Positions 46,848 through 53,430 of a DNA stretch of 64,000 nt are shown here, in pieces. A model generated the notes under the pieces. That model was not told where the DNA came from and did no database searches. It saw nothing but the letters and a program-made list of their open reading frames with translations. A program made the position numbers and the translations under genes. Each line of letters begins with the position of its first letter. The first letter of the stretch is position 1. The stretch is from Lactobacillus bombicola (GTDB lineage: Bacteria > Bacillota > Bacilli > Lactobacillales > Lactobacillaceae): contig NZ_FOMN01000001.1 of assembly GCF_900112665.1 (NCBI RefSeq), positions 186,502 to 250,501 of the forward strand, written 5' to 3'.

Positions 46848-46941
46848 GAAACAATTATCATCCATTACTGGTGGCAATAGATGGGGCAACACAGTTTTAG
46901 GAGGTTTAACTGGTGCTTGGGCAGGATACCATAAAAAATAA
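46831..46941 (+). pseudogene. Remnant of the partner bacteriocin beta peptide
   Basis: In another frame overlapping the end of the alpha gene, NSNEKQLSSITGG is a clear double-glycine leader, followed by NRWGNTVLGGLTGAWAG and a basic end (YHKK, stop at 46941). NRWG-NTV is the start of LafX-like beta cores, but the core has only 21 residues instead of about 48, and there is no ATG; only GTG at 46831 could serve. A deletion appears to have fused the two genes and shortened the second. Confidence 0.6.
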
Positions 46942-47016
46942 CAGTAAAAGAAGCATATATATTACTTATATTTGTTTCTTTGTTTATTAAATCATTAAAC
47001 AGAGTAGGAATTTAAT

Positions 47017-47373
47017 ATGTTCGAAAACAAATTATCTAATAAGTTGGCTTTTTTTCTTTGTGGTTTGATGCAAATATTTATAGGAATAATATTTCTATTC
47101 ATTGAAAGCAAAAAGTATCATTTTGTATATTTTATGATTTTTATTTTATGTGCAATTTTATTTTTCTTTGCGTCCTTTTCTCCTAGGATATCATTTAAAA
47201 AGAATGCAAAAAAAGATGAAATGTCTGCGATAGACACTGGGGATCAAATTTTAGGAATGATTTGCTGTCTTCTTGGGCTAATTACAATAATTATAATAAA
47301 AGACCCTTGTTCCGGCTTACTAGCAATGGATTTTGGATTCTGTTTATTGATCCTACCTCCAGTTAAGAAATGA
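47017..47373 (+). CDS. Bacteriocin immunity-like membrane protein 1
   Basis: 118 aa with four hydrophobic spans, starting MFENKLSNKLAFFLCGLMQI and ending LLAMDFGFCLLILPPVKK. Paralogous to the proteins at 47620 and 48456 (same N-terminus and the A-x-D-x-G ... PP end). Small four-span proteins of this kind encode self-protection in lactacin F and gassericin clusters. The stop overlaps the ATG of the next bacteriocin gene (ATGA), so they are coupled, which supports an immunity role. Confidence 0.75.
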   Translation: MFENKLSNKLAFFLCGLMQIFIGIIFLFIESKKYHFVYFMIFILCAILFFFASFSPRISFKKNAKKDEMSAIDTGDQILGMICCLLGLITIIIIKDPCSGLLAMDFGFCLLILPPVKK

Positions 47374-47588
47374 ATAATTACAAAACTCTTAATCAAGAAG
47401 AACTAGTTGACATTATTGGTGGAAATAATTGGGGAGATGTATTTAACAATGCTTTATCGACTGGTGGAACTGCTGCTGGTTTGTATTCTCCTTTTGGTCC
47501 TTGGGGAATGGCAGCGTGTGGTACGGTAGCTGCTGTTGGTGCTGGCTATTTGACTTACAAGCCAAGTCACAAGCATCACAAGCGTTAA
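47370..47588 (+). CDS. Class IIb bacteriocin beta-type (LafX-like) peptide, intact
   Basis: 72 aa: leader MNNYKTLNQEELVDIIGG (double glycine 17-18), then a core beginning NNWGDVFNNALSTGG and containing FGPWGMAACGTVAAVGAGY, the hallmark of LafX/gassericin complementary peptides. A GxxxG motif (G33, G37) suited to helix-helix pairing is present. The C-terminus KPSHKHHKR is unusually His/Lys-rich. It is the only bacteriocin gene here with full leader and core. Its proper alpha partner is truncated upstream, and the local C39 transporter is broken, so production would need a transporter elsewhere. Confidence 0.88.
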   Translation: MNNYKTLNQEELVDIIGGNNWGDVFNNALSTGGTAAGLYSPFGPWGMAACGTVAAVGAGYLTYKPSHKHHKR

Positions 47589-47619
47589 TTGTGTAAACTT
47601 CACGAAGACAGGATGTTAT

Positions 47620-47952
47620 ATGTATAAAACTAAGCTAACTACTAAAGAAAGATTAAGATTAATTAGTTTTCTTCAAATTATAATAAGTGTCTTTTGTTTT
47701 GCGACACTTAATTCTAATAAAAAAATTTACTTTCTAATATTCTTTCTATCTTTTTCAATTCTCATTTTCGGAATTTCTTTTTTTAAACCAGTTTCTAAGA
47801 AAGATTTTTTTAAAGGAAAAAGTCAGGTCATTTTAAGTAATTTTTTTGGAATGTGCTTTCTTTTGATTGGAATTTTAGAGTTACTTTGTCACAAAGATTT
47901 GTTTTCAATTTTACTTGCATTTGATATTGGTTTAATTTGGCTAATTTTATAA
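47620..47952 (+). CDS. Bacteriocin immunity-like membrane protein 2
   Basis: 110 aa, four hydrophobic spans, MYKTKLTTKERLRLISFLQI start, LAFDIGLIWLIL end. Diverged paralogue of the proteins at 47017 and 48456; it lacks their Pro-Pro tail. GGATG lies a few bases before the ATG. It follows the intact beta peptide by 31 bp, so may provide its immunity. Confidence 0.7.
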   Translation: MYKTKLTTKERLRLISFLQIIISVFCFATLNSNKKIYFLIFFLSFSILIFGISFFKPVSKKDFFKGKSQVILSNFFGMCFLLIGILELLCHKDLFSILLAFDIGLIWLIL

Positions 47953-48050
47953 TATTTGTTTTTAAGTGATTTTCAGGCAAAAGTATTATTTTTTACTTCT
48001 AAAGTAACTTTTATAATCTATTATTTTGCAATTACAAGAACATTAGTAGT

Positions 48051-48128
48051 TCTTTAATTACCATAGATGCGGGAACTTTATTTATGATTAAACCCCCAAA
48101 TAGTTTTAAACATCAGACTAACAAGTAA
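48051..48128 (+). pseudogene. 3' fragment of a duplicated immunity-like gene
   Basis: The frame reads SLITIDAGTLFMIKPPNSFK then HQTNK and stop. This is nearly identical to the end of the protein at 48456 (IPMDAGILFMIEPPNNFKHQ). The rest of the copy, upstream to the end of the preceding gene, is unrecognisable. Confidence 0.8.
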
Positions 48129-48318
48129 TACGAGCAATTTTACTTTTATGCACCTTAATTAGCGTTGTAAATATTATAAATGCTTTATTAAATTCAGGAG
48201 TTAAAACATGAAAAAATCAATTAAATATTTAATTGTTAGTGCTTTTACTTTACTTTTAGCACTTTCTATCTTTCCTTCACATCAAGTCTCTGCTGAAGAA
48301 ACAGTGTATCCCATAAGG
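48051..48318 (+). repeat. Tandem duplication, copy 1 (immunity 3' end plus Sec-peptide 5' end)
   Basis: About 268 bp closely similar to 48755-49026: same 3' end of an immunity-like gene, same spacer with GGAGTTAAAA, same signal-peptide coding sequence up to the Tyr-Pro-Ile-Arg codons. Similarity stops abruptly after that codon. Confidence 0.85.
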
Positions 48319-48384
48319 AATTGGTCCTTGGGGATTTTAGCCGCATGTGCTGCTGTTGGTGCAGGAATAGGATATATGGGATAA
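48208..48384 (+). CDS. Small Sec-secreted Gly/Ala-rich peptide, bacteriocin-like
   Basis: 58 aa: a typical Sec signal peptide (MKKSIKYLIVSAFTLLLALS, then IFPSHQVSA with cleavage after Ala29) and a 29-residue mature part beginning EETVYPIRNWS and ending ILAACAAVGAGIGYMG. The mature C-terminus resembles the C-terminal half of the LafX-like peptide at 47370 (AAC-x-AAVGAG-x-Y). A 14-bp stretch TTGGTCCTTGGGGA is identical in both genes but read in different frames, so this looks like a signal-peptide gene fused to a bacteriocin gene end. A terminator follows. Secretion without a dedicated transporter is predicted; activity is unknown. Confidence 0.7.
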   Translation: MKKSIKYLIVSAFTLLLALSIFPSHQVSAEETVYPIRNWSLGILAACAAVGAGIGYMG

Positions 48385-48400
48385 TCAATTATAATTAACA

Positions 48401-48436
48401 AAAAGCACACGTAAAAGTATTTTTGTGTGCTTTTAT
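48401..48436 (+). terminator. Terminator after the first Sec peptide
   Basis: AAAAGCACAC at 48401-48410 pairs with GTGTGCTTTT at 48425-48434, 14-base loop. Confidence 0.85.
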
Positions 48437-48455
48437 TGATGGAAAGGTTAAAAAT

Positions 48456-48833
48456 ATGTTTGAAAATAAACTAACCAATAGTCAAGCAATGAGAATTTTT
48501 GGTTTAGTTCAAATTTTGATTGGAATCATTTTCTTATTTACAGTAAATAAATATATATGCTTTGTTCTTTTTGGAAGTTTTTTAATAATCGGAAGTTTTT
48601 TTGAGATTGTTTCTTTTTCTAACCACTGTAAATATACTGAAAAAGTAAAAAAAGAAGATATGACTATCTATCAAAAAGGATTGCAATTAATAGGAATTGT
48701 CTTGTTTTTTAGTGGACTAATTTATTTATTTTTCAATTATAATAATATAAGTGATCCTTTAATTCCCATGGACGCAGGAATTTTATTTATGATTGAACCA
48801 CCAAATAATTTTAAACATCAGACTAACAAGTAA
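48456..48833 (+). CDS. Bacteriocin immunity-like membrane protein 3
   Basis: About 125 aa from the ATG at 48456 (AAAGG upstream). Four hydrophobic spans; MFENKLTNSQAMRIFGLVQI start and PMDAGILFMIEPPNNFKHQ near the end. Closest to the protein at 47017 at both ends. The intact counterpart of the fragment at 48051. It precedes the second Sec peptide as the fragment precedes the first. Confidence 0.75.
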   Translation: MFENKLTNSQAMRIFGLVQILIGIIFLFTVNKYICFVLFGSFLIIGSFFEIVSFSNHCKYTEKVKKEDMTIYQKGLQLIGIVLFFSGLIYLFFNYNNISDPLIPMDAGILFMIEPPNNFKHQTNK

Positions 48834-49026
48834 TACAAGCAACATTATTATAATATGCCTTAATTTATTTATAGTATTAAATATCGAAAGCGTTTTATCA
48901 ATTTAGGAGTTAAAAATGAAAAAATTAATTAAATATTTAATTATGAGTGCTTTCACTTTACTTTTAGTACTTTCTATCTTTCCCTCACATCAAGTTTCTG
49001 CTGAAGAAACAGCGTATCCTATTCGG
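48755..49026 (+). repeat. Tandem duplication, copy 2
   Basis: Partner of 48051-48318, displaced by about 0.7 kb in direct orientation. Sequences diverge after the Pro-Ile-Arg codons of the Sec peptide. Confidence 0.85.
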
Positions 49027-49116
49027 CAAGTTTCAGTAGATCGCTATCTTAGAAATATTAAACGAACTAAGCAAATTACTTCAACATGGTCAAAAATTTA
49101 TAGTCTGTCTAATTAA
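48916..49116 (+). CDS. Small Sec-secreted peptide, paralogue of 48208 with a different tail
   Basis: 66 aa. The signal peptide (MKKLIKYLIMSAFTLLLVLS, IFPSHQVSA) is almost the same as that of the peptide at 48208, and EETAYPIR continues the match. The rest (QVSVDRYLRNIKRTKQITST, then SKIYSLSN) is basic and unrelated. Whether the tail is original or the result of a frameshift is unclear. No function can be assigned. Confidence 0.55.
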   Translation: MKKLIKYLIMSAFTLLLVLSIFPSHQVSAEETAYPIRQVSVDRYLRNIKRTKQITSTWSKIYSLSN

Positions 49117-49129
49117 GAGTTTTAAAAAT

Positions 49130-49380
49130 AATTAAATGTCTATCACGATAGTGATGATCGTCGACCTTGAAGTCAATTGTGACTTCACCATTAGCACTTG
49201 TTGGTATAAAAGTCTTAGAATATTCTACTTTTTCACCATATATTAAGAACAGCACTATTTATATCCTATCCATAACAATACCTTGCAAAGTATAGGTTTT
49301 TCCAGGAATTGATTCCTTATAAGAAACTGTATCTTGGATAATTTTCCCAGCTGTTGGTTGTAATTACTTACTACTAGTTT
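49130..49380 (-). pseudogene. Internal VaFE-repeat remnant of a surface adhesin
   Basis: Minus strand reads AGKIIQDTVSYKESIPGKTY then TLQGIVMD, a stop, then EYSKTFIPTSANGEVTIDFK and VDDHHYRDRHLIIFKT. D-T-V-x-Y, PGKTYTLxGxVMD and TFxPTxANGxV are the landmarks of VaFE ester-bond domains. Same orientation as the 3' remnant near 44.5 kb. The flanking 49381-49680 holds only a short possible C-terminal scrap (INEIKELSKKHGYSPYAD). Confidence 0.6.
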
Positions 49381-49679
49381 ATTTATTATTGTTCAATGCT
49401 CTCAATTACATCGTTCGGACATACTTCAATAATATGTAAGCCTGTACTTAATTGAAAATTTGTAAGTAAATGAAAAAATAATTTACAATAAGTTTTGGAA
49501 ATGGATTAAACGACATTTCAATTCTTAAAGCTACTAATTTAACTTTTAAAATGAAAAAAGTAAAGCATTAGTACAAACAAGATTATTAATGAAATAAAAG
49601 AACTAAGTAAAAAACATGGCTACTCACCATATGCTGATTAATATATTATCAGAGTGACCTAGCCATAAAGATATTAAAA

Positions 49680-49716
49680 ACCGATCTGTCCAATTATTAG
49701 GCAGATTGGTTTTGTT
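49680..49716. terminator. Strong hairpin in the accessory region
   Basis: AAAAACCGATCTG pairs with CAGATTGGTTTT across a short AT loop with T-run on the plus side. It is not directly after an intact gene, so it marks the end of a lost one. Confidence 0.65.
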
Positions 49717-49904
49717 CTCTAATTTTTCCCTTTCATTTTAAAATTAAATATTATTAACAAATATATCAGCTGATATTAAACCAAAGACTTACTATCTTCG
49801 ATTCGCTTATATAATAAAATTGATTTAATGATATTTGCGGCAAATTAACGGCAAATTGTGGTATAACATTTTTGATAGATAATCATGATTAGGAGGTATA
49901 TATC

Positions 49905-51230
49905 ATGAAAAACAAAAAAATGATTGGGACTTTTTTAGCAGCCACATCATTAGCTTTAGGTTTAAGTGTTTCTACTACACAGGTTCATGCCGAAAAATAT
50001 TATTGGATACGAAACTATTCATACTCTGCTAGACCGTATCATGCCAAAGATCCTCAAGCGAGTGTAGCCGTTTGGAACTGGAATCATACACATAAGTTAC
50101 ATGATTTAATTAATTTTCCCCATACAACTTGGTATGCGACTTCTTCAGTAACCATGCGCCATGGCTCTACTAAGGCTGTCTATTATAAAGTTATTAGTGG
50201 CAATAAAAAGCATAGTGGTTATATTTGGCGTGGCTTTTTAACAAAGGGTGCCTATGTTTACTCAGATGATACAGATGGTAGTATAGATGTGCATGATCCA
50301 GCTGAGAAATATTACGATCCGGTGCCTCCGGTAACGTATACAGGAAAAAAATATATTGACAGTAGTTTGAATAATCAACTTTCTGCTTTATTCACTGGCG
50401 CCGAACCGGATAAGCAAGTACAGTTAGCAGCCGATTTAGCTAATAGAAATGGAGATCATTTATCTACATCACTTCAAAAACTTCAAAATGATATATTAGG
50501 TACTGAAAATTCTGCTAACATCATAAAAATTGTTAATAATACGAAATATGAAGGTACTACTGCTGGGTTACTTCAATTTGAAAAAGAGCAAATAAATCAG
50601 CAACTAGCTGCGCAAGGCAAGACAATCTCTGATTTTGCGAATTATAAAGTTGGTTCATATGTTTTTCCAAGTAATAATAAAAATTACGGTCGCTTTATTG
50701 TGTTCTTAAGCCCAAAAGATGCTGTCTTGCCTAAATTAGGAGATGTTTACTATGATCCGATTGACACAGGGATTGCTATTCCCGCTAATTTAATTGATAA
50801 TAATTTAAATAATCAAATAGCGGATTTGTTCCCTGGTACAATTAAGGATAGTCAAGTACAATTTGGTGCTAATTTAGCAAGTGTCGCTTTTCAAGAAGGT
50901 GATGCTACCAGTGAAAGAGATTATGTATTAGATCATATCGTTGGTAAAGGTAATCATGATAATTACTTTGAATCTGTTGAAAGATATACTGGCTCTCCAG
51001 ATGGTCTTGTTGAATTTGAAAAAGAGCAGTTAAAGTATAAGTTAGCACTAAGGGGAAAAACATTTTCAGATTTTAAAGGCTATAAGATTGGTGCTTATGT
51101 AGTACCGCAAAGTAAAAATGAATTTGAAAGTAGACAATATGGGGAGGTTTTAGTAGTCTTAGTTCCACCGAAGGCAAAACTGCCTGCAGTACCTCCTAAA
51201 CATACTTTTAACGTAAATGATGTAAATTAA
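49905..51230 (+). CDS. Secreted protein with two tandem repeats
   Basis: 441 aa. Sec signal peptide (cleavage near QVHA|EKYY), a Tyr/Trp-rich SH3-like region (about 30-130), then two repeats of about 130 residues starting YIDSSLNNQLSALFTG and LIDNNLNNQIADLFPG and each containing LQFEKEQ/VEFEKEQ, GKT(I/F)SDF and YK(V/I)G(S/A)YV. No anchor motif or membrane segment follows, so it is released or bound by the N-terminal region. Family not recognised. AGGAGG precedes the ATG and a terminator follows, so it is a monocistronic, probably expressed gene. Confidence 0.8.
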   Translation: MKNKKMIGTFLAATSLALGLSVSTTQVHAEKYYWIRNYSYSARPYHAKDPQASVAVWNWNHTHKLHDLINFPHTTWYATSSVTMRHGSTKAVYYKVISGNKKHSGYIWRGFLTKGAYVYSDDTDGSIDVHDPAEKYYDPVPPVTYTGKKYIDSSLNNQLSALFTGAEPDKQVQLAADLANRNGDHLSTSLQKLQNDILGTENSANIIKIVNNTKYEGTTAGLLQFEKEQINQQLAAQGKTISDFANYKVGSYVFPSNNKNYGRFIVFLSPKDAVLPKLGDVYYDPIDTGIAIPANLIDNNLNNQIADLFPGTIKDSQVQFGANLASVAFQEGDATSERDYVLDHIVGKGNHDNYFESVERYTGSPDGLVEFEKEQLKYKLALRGKTFSDFKGYKIGAYVVPQSKNEFESRQYGEVLVVLVPPKAKLPAVPPKHTFNVNDVN

Positions 51231-51233
51231 AAT

Positions 51234-51273
51234 TAAAAAATCAATTCTAACGAAACTTAGAATTGATTTTTTT
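51234..51273 (+). terminator. Terminator after the repeat protein
   Basis: AAAAATCAATTCTAA pairs with TTAGAATTGATTTTT around a short loop, T-run follows. Confidence 0.9.
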
Positions 51274-51985
51274 AGTGTATAAGCTATTTTTTAAGATTAT
51301 TTAAAAAAGTAATGGTTGCCAAGCCAACCCAATAACTTCTTTCATTAGCTTTAAGCTCTACTCTTATAGTAGCCTCACAGTTGGCATAAACAGAAGTCAA
51401 TTACATTGTAAATGATAGATATATTTTGCTTCTAGTTTTATCCTTAAAAAAAGCATAGCCACTGAATAAAGCAATACTTACTTCATTACGATTGCTAGTA
51501 GTTTCAATTAGATGATGATGATGTAATGCTGAGGGGACGATTCTAAGGAGCTTTTTATTAACTTACATTGATAACTTTACGTACTTATTCTTAGAATCGC
51601 GATTCTATATTTAAAGCAAAAATTTTATTAAGCGAATACAAAGCCATGAAAAATCACATGCTAGTTACAAGATTTATTTCTCACAAAAAAGGGCGCTTTA
51701 CCTGCGTCCTTCATTCTTTTCTTTATACCTAGCAATAATCATTTTCAAAATTGAAACTGCCATAAGTAACTGCCAACTTTAAAATTTTACATCTGCTGAA
51801 TATTGAACCTAAAAATATTTAGCAACTATTGCTCCTATATCAGATAAAGATTGTCTTTCACCAATGAGTTTATTATATATACGGCTTAAATTTTCTTGTA
51901 TGACAAAAGGTGAGCCGCTTTCCAAGTCGAAGTAACCTTATCACTTAAGGGCTTAATTATTCCAAACCAGTTACAACTACCCTAT
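51274..51985. other. 712-bp stretch with gene debris only
   Basis: No intact gene. Minus strand 51809-51911 reads PFVIQENLSRIYNKLIGERQ then SLSDIGAIVAKYF and stop, evidently the end of a lost protein, unrecognised. Around 51440-51480 the minus strand gives EVSIALFSGYAFFKDKT, also unplaced. A 10-bp inverted repeat CGATTCTAAG (51538-51547) / CTTAGAATCG (51590-51599) is present. Confidence 0.5.
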
Positions 51986-52582
51986 TCAATTATTTTTCAC
52001 TACCCATTCACTTACGTAGTTAGCTATTTTTTCCAAATATTCATTTCTTTTGTTCATACTACTATGATCAATATTACCAAAATTTTTCCATACTCGATTT
52101 TTAAATTTAAGCTGCTTAAGTGTACTATTAATAAAAACTTTTTTAATAGCATTGCCACAAAACATCTTCAAATAAAATGTCGGAGAAGTCGAGGTTGTAA
52201 GAACTAACGTCTTTTTTATATTGTTAAGGTTTCCTATTAACCCAGTACTGCCTACATTGTAAGCAAAGTCCTTCTTCATTACCTTATCTATGAAGCCTTT
52301 TATAATAGCCGGCGTATCATTCCACCATATTGGAAAAATAAATATAACTTTATCTGTATTTTTGATAATTTTCTGGTACTTACTAACTAAAGGATCAATT
52401 GTTTTTCCAACACTAAATAAAGATAACTCTTTAGCAGAATATGTTGGATCAAATTTATCATTATATAAATCTATAATTGTATAATCTTCTTTATTATCTC
52501 TCATCGCTTTTATAACTTTATTAAGTATTGCATGGTTAAAGCTTTTTGTGTAAGGATGTGCGTATATTATTGTTGTTGTCAT
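51986..52582 (-). CDS. NAD(P)H-dependent oxidoreductase, flavodoxin-like fold
   Basis: 198 aa. IIYAHPYTKSFNHAI at the N-terminus binds the flavin phosphate; IFIFPIWWNDTPAIIKGFID near 100 is the hallmark of the NAD(P)H:quinone/KefF-MdaB family. It would reduce quinones or similar compounds with FAD/FMN. Intact among debris; AAGAGAGA precedes the ATG. Substrate is unknown. Confidence 0.87.
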   Translation of the reverse strand: MTTTIIYAHPYTKSFNHAILNKVIKAMRDNKEDYTIIDLYNDKFDPTYSAKELSLFSVGKTIDPLVSKYQKIIKNTDKVIFIFPIWWNDTPAIIKGFIDKVMKKDFAYNVGSTGLIGNLNNIKKTLVLTTSTSPTFYLKMFCGNAIKKVFINSTLKQLKFKNRVWKNFGNIDHSSMNKRNEYLEKIANYVSEWVVKNN

Positions 52583-52606
52583 TACTTTATCTCTCTTGTC
52601 TTAAAT

Positions 52607-52813
52607 TTATTGATAATATGTAAAATATTTTTTAGTATGCATACTAGAGACAAAAAATATAATTCTTGCCTCACTCTTAAGCCATCCTTTAAACAGCTCA
52701 TTTACTTTGCCATACAATAGCAGCAATTCAAACTTGATATCTGTCGTATTAAAATTATGTCTTTTTTTATTATCTATAACTTCCTTCTGAAGTTTTTTGG
52801 TATCAATTATCAT
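52607..52813 (-). pseudogene. MazG-like pyrophosphohydrolase fragment
   Basis: 68 codons; KKRHNFNTTDIKFELLLLYG followed by KVNELFKGWLK resembles the N-terminal helix region of MazG-like proteins of lactobacilli (FNTTD...E...LYGEVAEAF). The metal-binding Glu residues of E-x2-E are not preserved (KVNEL) and the C-terminal half is missing. Confidence 0.5.
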
Positions 52814-52861
52814 TTTTATACACCTAAATTAATAACTTGGCCATACCTGGAAATTTCTTAT

Positions 52862-53318
52862 TCGCTTAATTCATGAGCTATTTGTATAAAGCCTCTATTT
52901 ATAGAAAATAAATAAGTTCTAACCTTACTAGAAGTAGCTTCATCTAATAGCAAAAACTTGTTAGTTAACAATAAAGCCCTTGCTAAAGCTATTCGCTACT
53001 TTTTATCAAATTTATTATAAATGACTAGTTTTTTAATTTCTATTATTTCAATCTAATACTTTATTTTATATATGTCAACATTATTATTTAAAGTAATATT
53101 ATCAACCGCAGTACCAGGAAATAAAGGTTAATTTAAATCAATATAAATAATATTTTATTTTTTAACTTAAAATATTTAACCCTTTACAAGATATACCATA
53201 TTGGTCAAATATTGCCTTTAATAACGGTGCCTTCCCTATTCCTGCGCCTACAAATGATAATACGCATCTAATATCCGGCTTCCCAAACTCAAGAGCCTTA
53301 TTTGTTTAACCATTTTTT
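52862..53318 (-). pseudogene. Remnant of an ABC transporter ATPase
   Basis: Reading minus strand from high to low coordinates: CVLSFVGAGIGKAPLLKAIF (degraded Walker A) near 53260, then KFDKK-stop-RIALARALLLTN (end of signature) near 53000 and KFLLLDEATSSK (Walker B) near 52950, finally IAHELS. Order and spacing fit an exporter ATPase, but there are several stops and the Walker A Ser/Thr are lost. Confidence 0.75.
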
Positions 53319-53359
53319 CATAAACTACCCCTTTCTATTTGAATATTTAGTCATGAAAA

Positions 53360-53407
53360 AAGCGCTCCTAATAGTTAAATTAATGTCTAACTATTATGGA
53401 GCACTTC
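53360..53407 (-). terminator. Terminator after the second DASS carrier
   Basis: On the minus strand GTGCTCCATAATAGTTA pairs with TAACTATTAGGAGCGC, followed by a T-run. Confidence 0.85.
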
Positions 53408-53430
53408 AAAGGCTGAAATTTTTCAATTAA

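Noticed and set aside
46661-46861. Minus-strand frame over the alpha bacteriocin gene
   Set aside because: The plus-strand peptide has a double-glycine leader, promoter and ribosome binding site; the opposite frame has none.
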